Virus record (IMG/VR): IMGVR_UViG_3300032160_000299
Location: 1-23,614 of that record
Source: a virus
Length of the DNA: 23,614 nucleotides
Reading direction: 5' to 3' (one strand)
Made by a program: the position numbers and the translations under genes. Shown in pieces: positions 21,457 to 23,614 of this stretch (its first letter is position 1; each line of letters starts with the position of its first letter). The notes beneath the pieces are model-generated. The model was not told the origin of the DNA and searched no databases. It saw only the letters and a program-made list of their open reading frames with translations.

Positions 21457-23614
21457 ATGGGACTCACCGCACAGCTTCCGCAGATTCAGGACCAGCAAGT
21501 CAAAGACGTAACTCTGGCTCTGTTCGGCGGCCGTAAAACGGATATGTCGCCGTCGGACGTGCCCGAAGGCCTGAGCTTCGACACCGAGGACGGAATCTAT
21601 CTTCCTGGAGATTGGATCTCGCGGCCAGGACTCGCGCGACTCTACGCGGGCGGCGCCCTCCCTGCCGGCACCAGCGTGCTCTACGAAAAAACTTTCATCC
21701 AGCCGAACGATGATCCGCTGACCCTGGCGCTCACTTCGGACGGCAAGCTGTGGGCCGAAGATGTGGGCAACAGCCCGCTGAATCCGGCACAGATCGGCTC
21801 CGTGCCTGCGGGCCTCTACGCGCAATCGGTGAGCGCCTTCGGGCGTGAATACATCGCGTTCTCCGATCTCCTGCACGGCCAGGGTGTGCCGCTGCAGTAC
21901 GACGGCACCAACCTCGACCGGCTCACCATGGACGGACCAGGCGCCTCGCCGCAGGTGGCCAACTTTCAGCCGGCCAGCGCCACCCTCGCGGGCTCGGCCG
22001 TACATGTCAACATCGCGGTTTCGCCGGGCGGCATCGTCTTCGGCGGGCTGACCACGATCCCCATCGGGCCCAACGGCAAGTACGGCACGTTCTCTTACTA
22101 CGCTTATTTCACCGTCACCACGACCACGAATCACAACCTCGCCGAAGGCAACTACGTCACCATCGCCGGCTCGACCTCGACCCCAGCAGTCAACCAAAGC
22201 TGGCAAGTGGCGAGCACTCCCAGCGCGACGACTTTCACCGTTAACGGGATTTTCTATCCGACGGGCTCGGTCGCCAACGGCGGCGGGGGCACGGTCACGG
22301 TGAGCGCCAATGCGCTCCTGCGAGTGGCGAACGTGGTCACCGCGACCACCAGCGCCGCGCACGGTTTCATTCCGGGCTGGCAGGTGCAGATCTCGGGCAT
22401 CGCCAACAACGCGATCGGCGGAGGCATCTCGGCGATCGCGCGCGACGGGAATGGAGTGGTCACCGTCACTACCGCATCGGCGCACGGGCTGCCGGTCGGC
22501 GCCACCATCGCCATCACCGGAGTGACCGCCCCGGACGCCAGTTTCAACGGCACTTTCGCGGTGGCCACGGTCGTTAGTCCGACGCAGTTCACTTACCTGC
22601 AGGGCGGCACGGTCGAATCGTCGGGCGCACCCGGCGGCGGCGCCAACGTGCAGGATGTTTGGTCGACCACTGCTTTCATCCAGTCAACCCCGTCGGCCAC
22701 GACTTTCACCTACGCGCAACTGGGGCCGAATGACAACTCTTCGGGTTCGGGCACAGCGACCATCATCGGCCAGGTTTCACCCGGCGAGCACCAGCTGTGC
22801 ATGATGTGGCTCACGCGCCAGGGCTCTCTCTCGGCGCCTTCGCCGCCGATTCAGTTTGTGGCCAACGGCGGCCAGCAGCTGCAGCTGACGGAGATCGGCC
22901 TCGGCCCAAACAACGTCGTCGCGCGTGTGTTCGGGATCACCGGCGCCGGCGGCGACAATTTCTTTACTCTGGTTGCCACTCCCCAAGTCGCCGGGCAAGT
23001 CACCGGAACGGCGCTCATCATCCTCGACAACAGCTCGACCGACACCATTCTCGACTTTGCCGACAACACGATTTTAGCCGGCATCCCCATCGACCAGGTG
23101 GGCAACGATCTTTTCGACCAGGTGGTACTCGGTCCCGTGCTCGGGTGCTTCTCTTTTGCGTCGCGTCTCGCGGTCTGGGGCGACTACAACAAAGTCGAAA
23201 ACTTCGTGAACATGGGCTTCTGCGGGGGCTTCCTCTCGGGGACACGCTTGCCGCTCGGGTGGACGAATTCCGGGGCAGGCGCGGGCGGCCTGCTGGAGCA
23301 GGGAGGATCCTGGGCGTCAGGGTGGGTGTGGCAGTTCACCGGCGACGGCAGCGGCAACAAAAAAGGCCTGCTCTCGCAAAGCGCCTTCCAGGATGTTTTC
23401 GGCGACGCGATCATCTCGCCGAATACTCAGTACGCCGTGCGCATCTGGGCTAAGCAAGGCAGCGGCGCGCAAGCCGGTCATGTCTTCGTCACCCTGACCA
23501 GCGCTTCGACCGGATTTTCAGCGATCGCGCAGTTTTCAATCGCTGGGTTCGGGGCCGGCGGCAGCATGACGGCGCTGGTTCAGCTTAGCCAGGTGACGCC
23601 GGCCGTCATTCCCC
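21457..23614 (+). CDS. Large tail/neck protein with Ig-like repeats, truncated by window end
   Basis: The frame is open from ATG 21457 to the last base: 719 residues and no stop, so the gene continues beyond the window. The N-terminal ~170 residues (MGLTAQLPQIQDQQVKDVTL; PEGLSFDTEDGIYLPGDWIS; RPGL; QSVSAFGREYIAFSDLLHGQ; YDGTNLDRLTMDGPGA) resemble beta-propeller-like neck or tail-stabilisation proteins of environmental phages. Three related modules follow, with a pattern like 'TxxxHxLxxGxxVxIxG...F.V..V.S.TxFTY' (about 22110-22250, 22320-22440, 22456-22611). A carbohydrate-binding-like beta sandwich appears near the cut end (WGDYNKVENFVNMGFCGGFL). The role is inferred from order and composition only. 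Confidence 0.7.
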   Translation, partial: MGLTAQLPQIQDQQVKDVTLALFGGRKTDMSPSDVPEGLSFDTEDGIYLPGDWISRPGLARLYAGGALPAGTSVLYEKTFIQPNDDPLTLALTSDGKLWAEDVGNSPLNPAQIGSVPAGLYAQSVSAFGREYIAFSDLLHGQGVPLQYDGTNLDRLTMDGPGASPQVANFQPASATLAGSAVHVNIAVSPGGIVFGGLTTIPIGPNGKYGTFSYYAYFTVTTTTNHNLAEGNYVTIAGSTSTPAVNQSWQVASTPSATTFTVNGIFYPTGSVANGGGGTVTVSANALLRVANVVTATTSAAHGFIPGWQVQISGIANNAIGGGISAIARDGNGVVTVTTASAHGLPVGATIAITGVTAPDASFNGTFAVATVVSPTQFTYLQGGTVESSGAPGGGANVQDVWSTTAFIQSTPSATTFTYAQLGPNDNSSGSGTATIIGQVSPGEHQLCMMWLTRQGSLSAPSPPIQFVANGGQQLQLTEIGLGPNNVVARVFGITGAGGDNFFTLVATPQVAGQVTGTALIILDNSSTDTILDFADNTILAGIPIDQVGNDLFDQVVLGPVLGCFSFASRLAVWGDYNKVENFVNMGFCGGFLSGTRLPLGWTNSGAGAGGLLEQGGSWASGWVWQFTGDGSGNKKGLLSQSAFQDVFGDAIISPNTQYAVRIWAKQGSGAQAGHVFVTLTSASTGFSAIAQFSIAGFGAGGSMTALVQLSQVTPAVIP

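Noticed and set aside
1-23614. CRISPR array or insertion sequence
   Set aside because: No regularly spaced repeats and no transposase or terminal inverted repeats were seen. The repeats at 1079-1254 are too few and differently spaced.

Overview
This window is one contiguous plus-strand stretch of a tailed double-stranded DNA bacteriophage or prophage, or a metagenomic phage contig. It is GC-rich. Genes are packed with ATGA, TAATG or TAAATG junctions, and I found no convincing minus-strand gene. There is no direct host marker. The GC-rich codon use and the AT-rich 'TTTGGTTTCTTTGATTT' intergenic motif remind me of soil bacteria such as Acidobacteriota, but that is a weak inference.

Layout. 1-1003: an incomplete or doubtful first frame, a small one-helix membrane protein, and a short serine recombinase lacking a recognisable helix-turn-helix. 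1004-1314: an AT-rich intergenic island with a duplicated stem-loop. 1315-5241: small genes (one Cys-rich), a large exported beta-rich protein resembling a tail fibre or beta-helix, and two unassigned proteins. 5242-7186: a Cys-rich protein in the small-terminase position and the large terminase (Walker A, Walker B, coupling motif, nuclease aspartates). 7188-9318: small accessory genes, including a one-helix membrane protein whose frame is overlaid by an RNA-like element. 9379-11223: a second exported beta-rich protein. 11246-17072: three small phage-type genes, portal, a scaffold-like protein, a structured 214-base leader and the major capsid protein. 17079-23614: small genes, a phage GroES-type co-chaperonin, two unassigned proteins, a putative connector, a small structural protein, a fibronectin-III-like protein, and a large tail or neck protein that runs off the end.

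The order terminase - portal - scaffold - capsid - co-chaperonin - connector is a head-assembly and packaging module. The co-chaperonin just after the capsid gene suggests the phage supplies its own GroES-like cap for folding its coat protein, as T4 gp31 does. No tape-measure gene, lysin or replication gene is visible, so tail type and lifestyle cannot be settled.

The most striking feature is at 8028-8107. A perfect tRNA T arm is followed by the 3' acceptor strand, a 7-base connector, the complementary 5' acceptor strand, a canonical U8-A9 and D arm, and then a GC hairpin where an anticodon arm would be. This is the order of a circularly permuted tRNA with its ends in the variable region. A terminator-like hairpin with TTTTT follows. 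It looks like a discrete permuted tRNA-like RNA beside the packaging genes.
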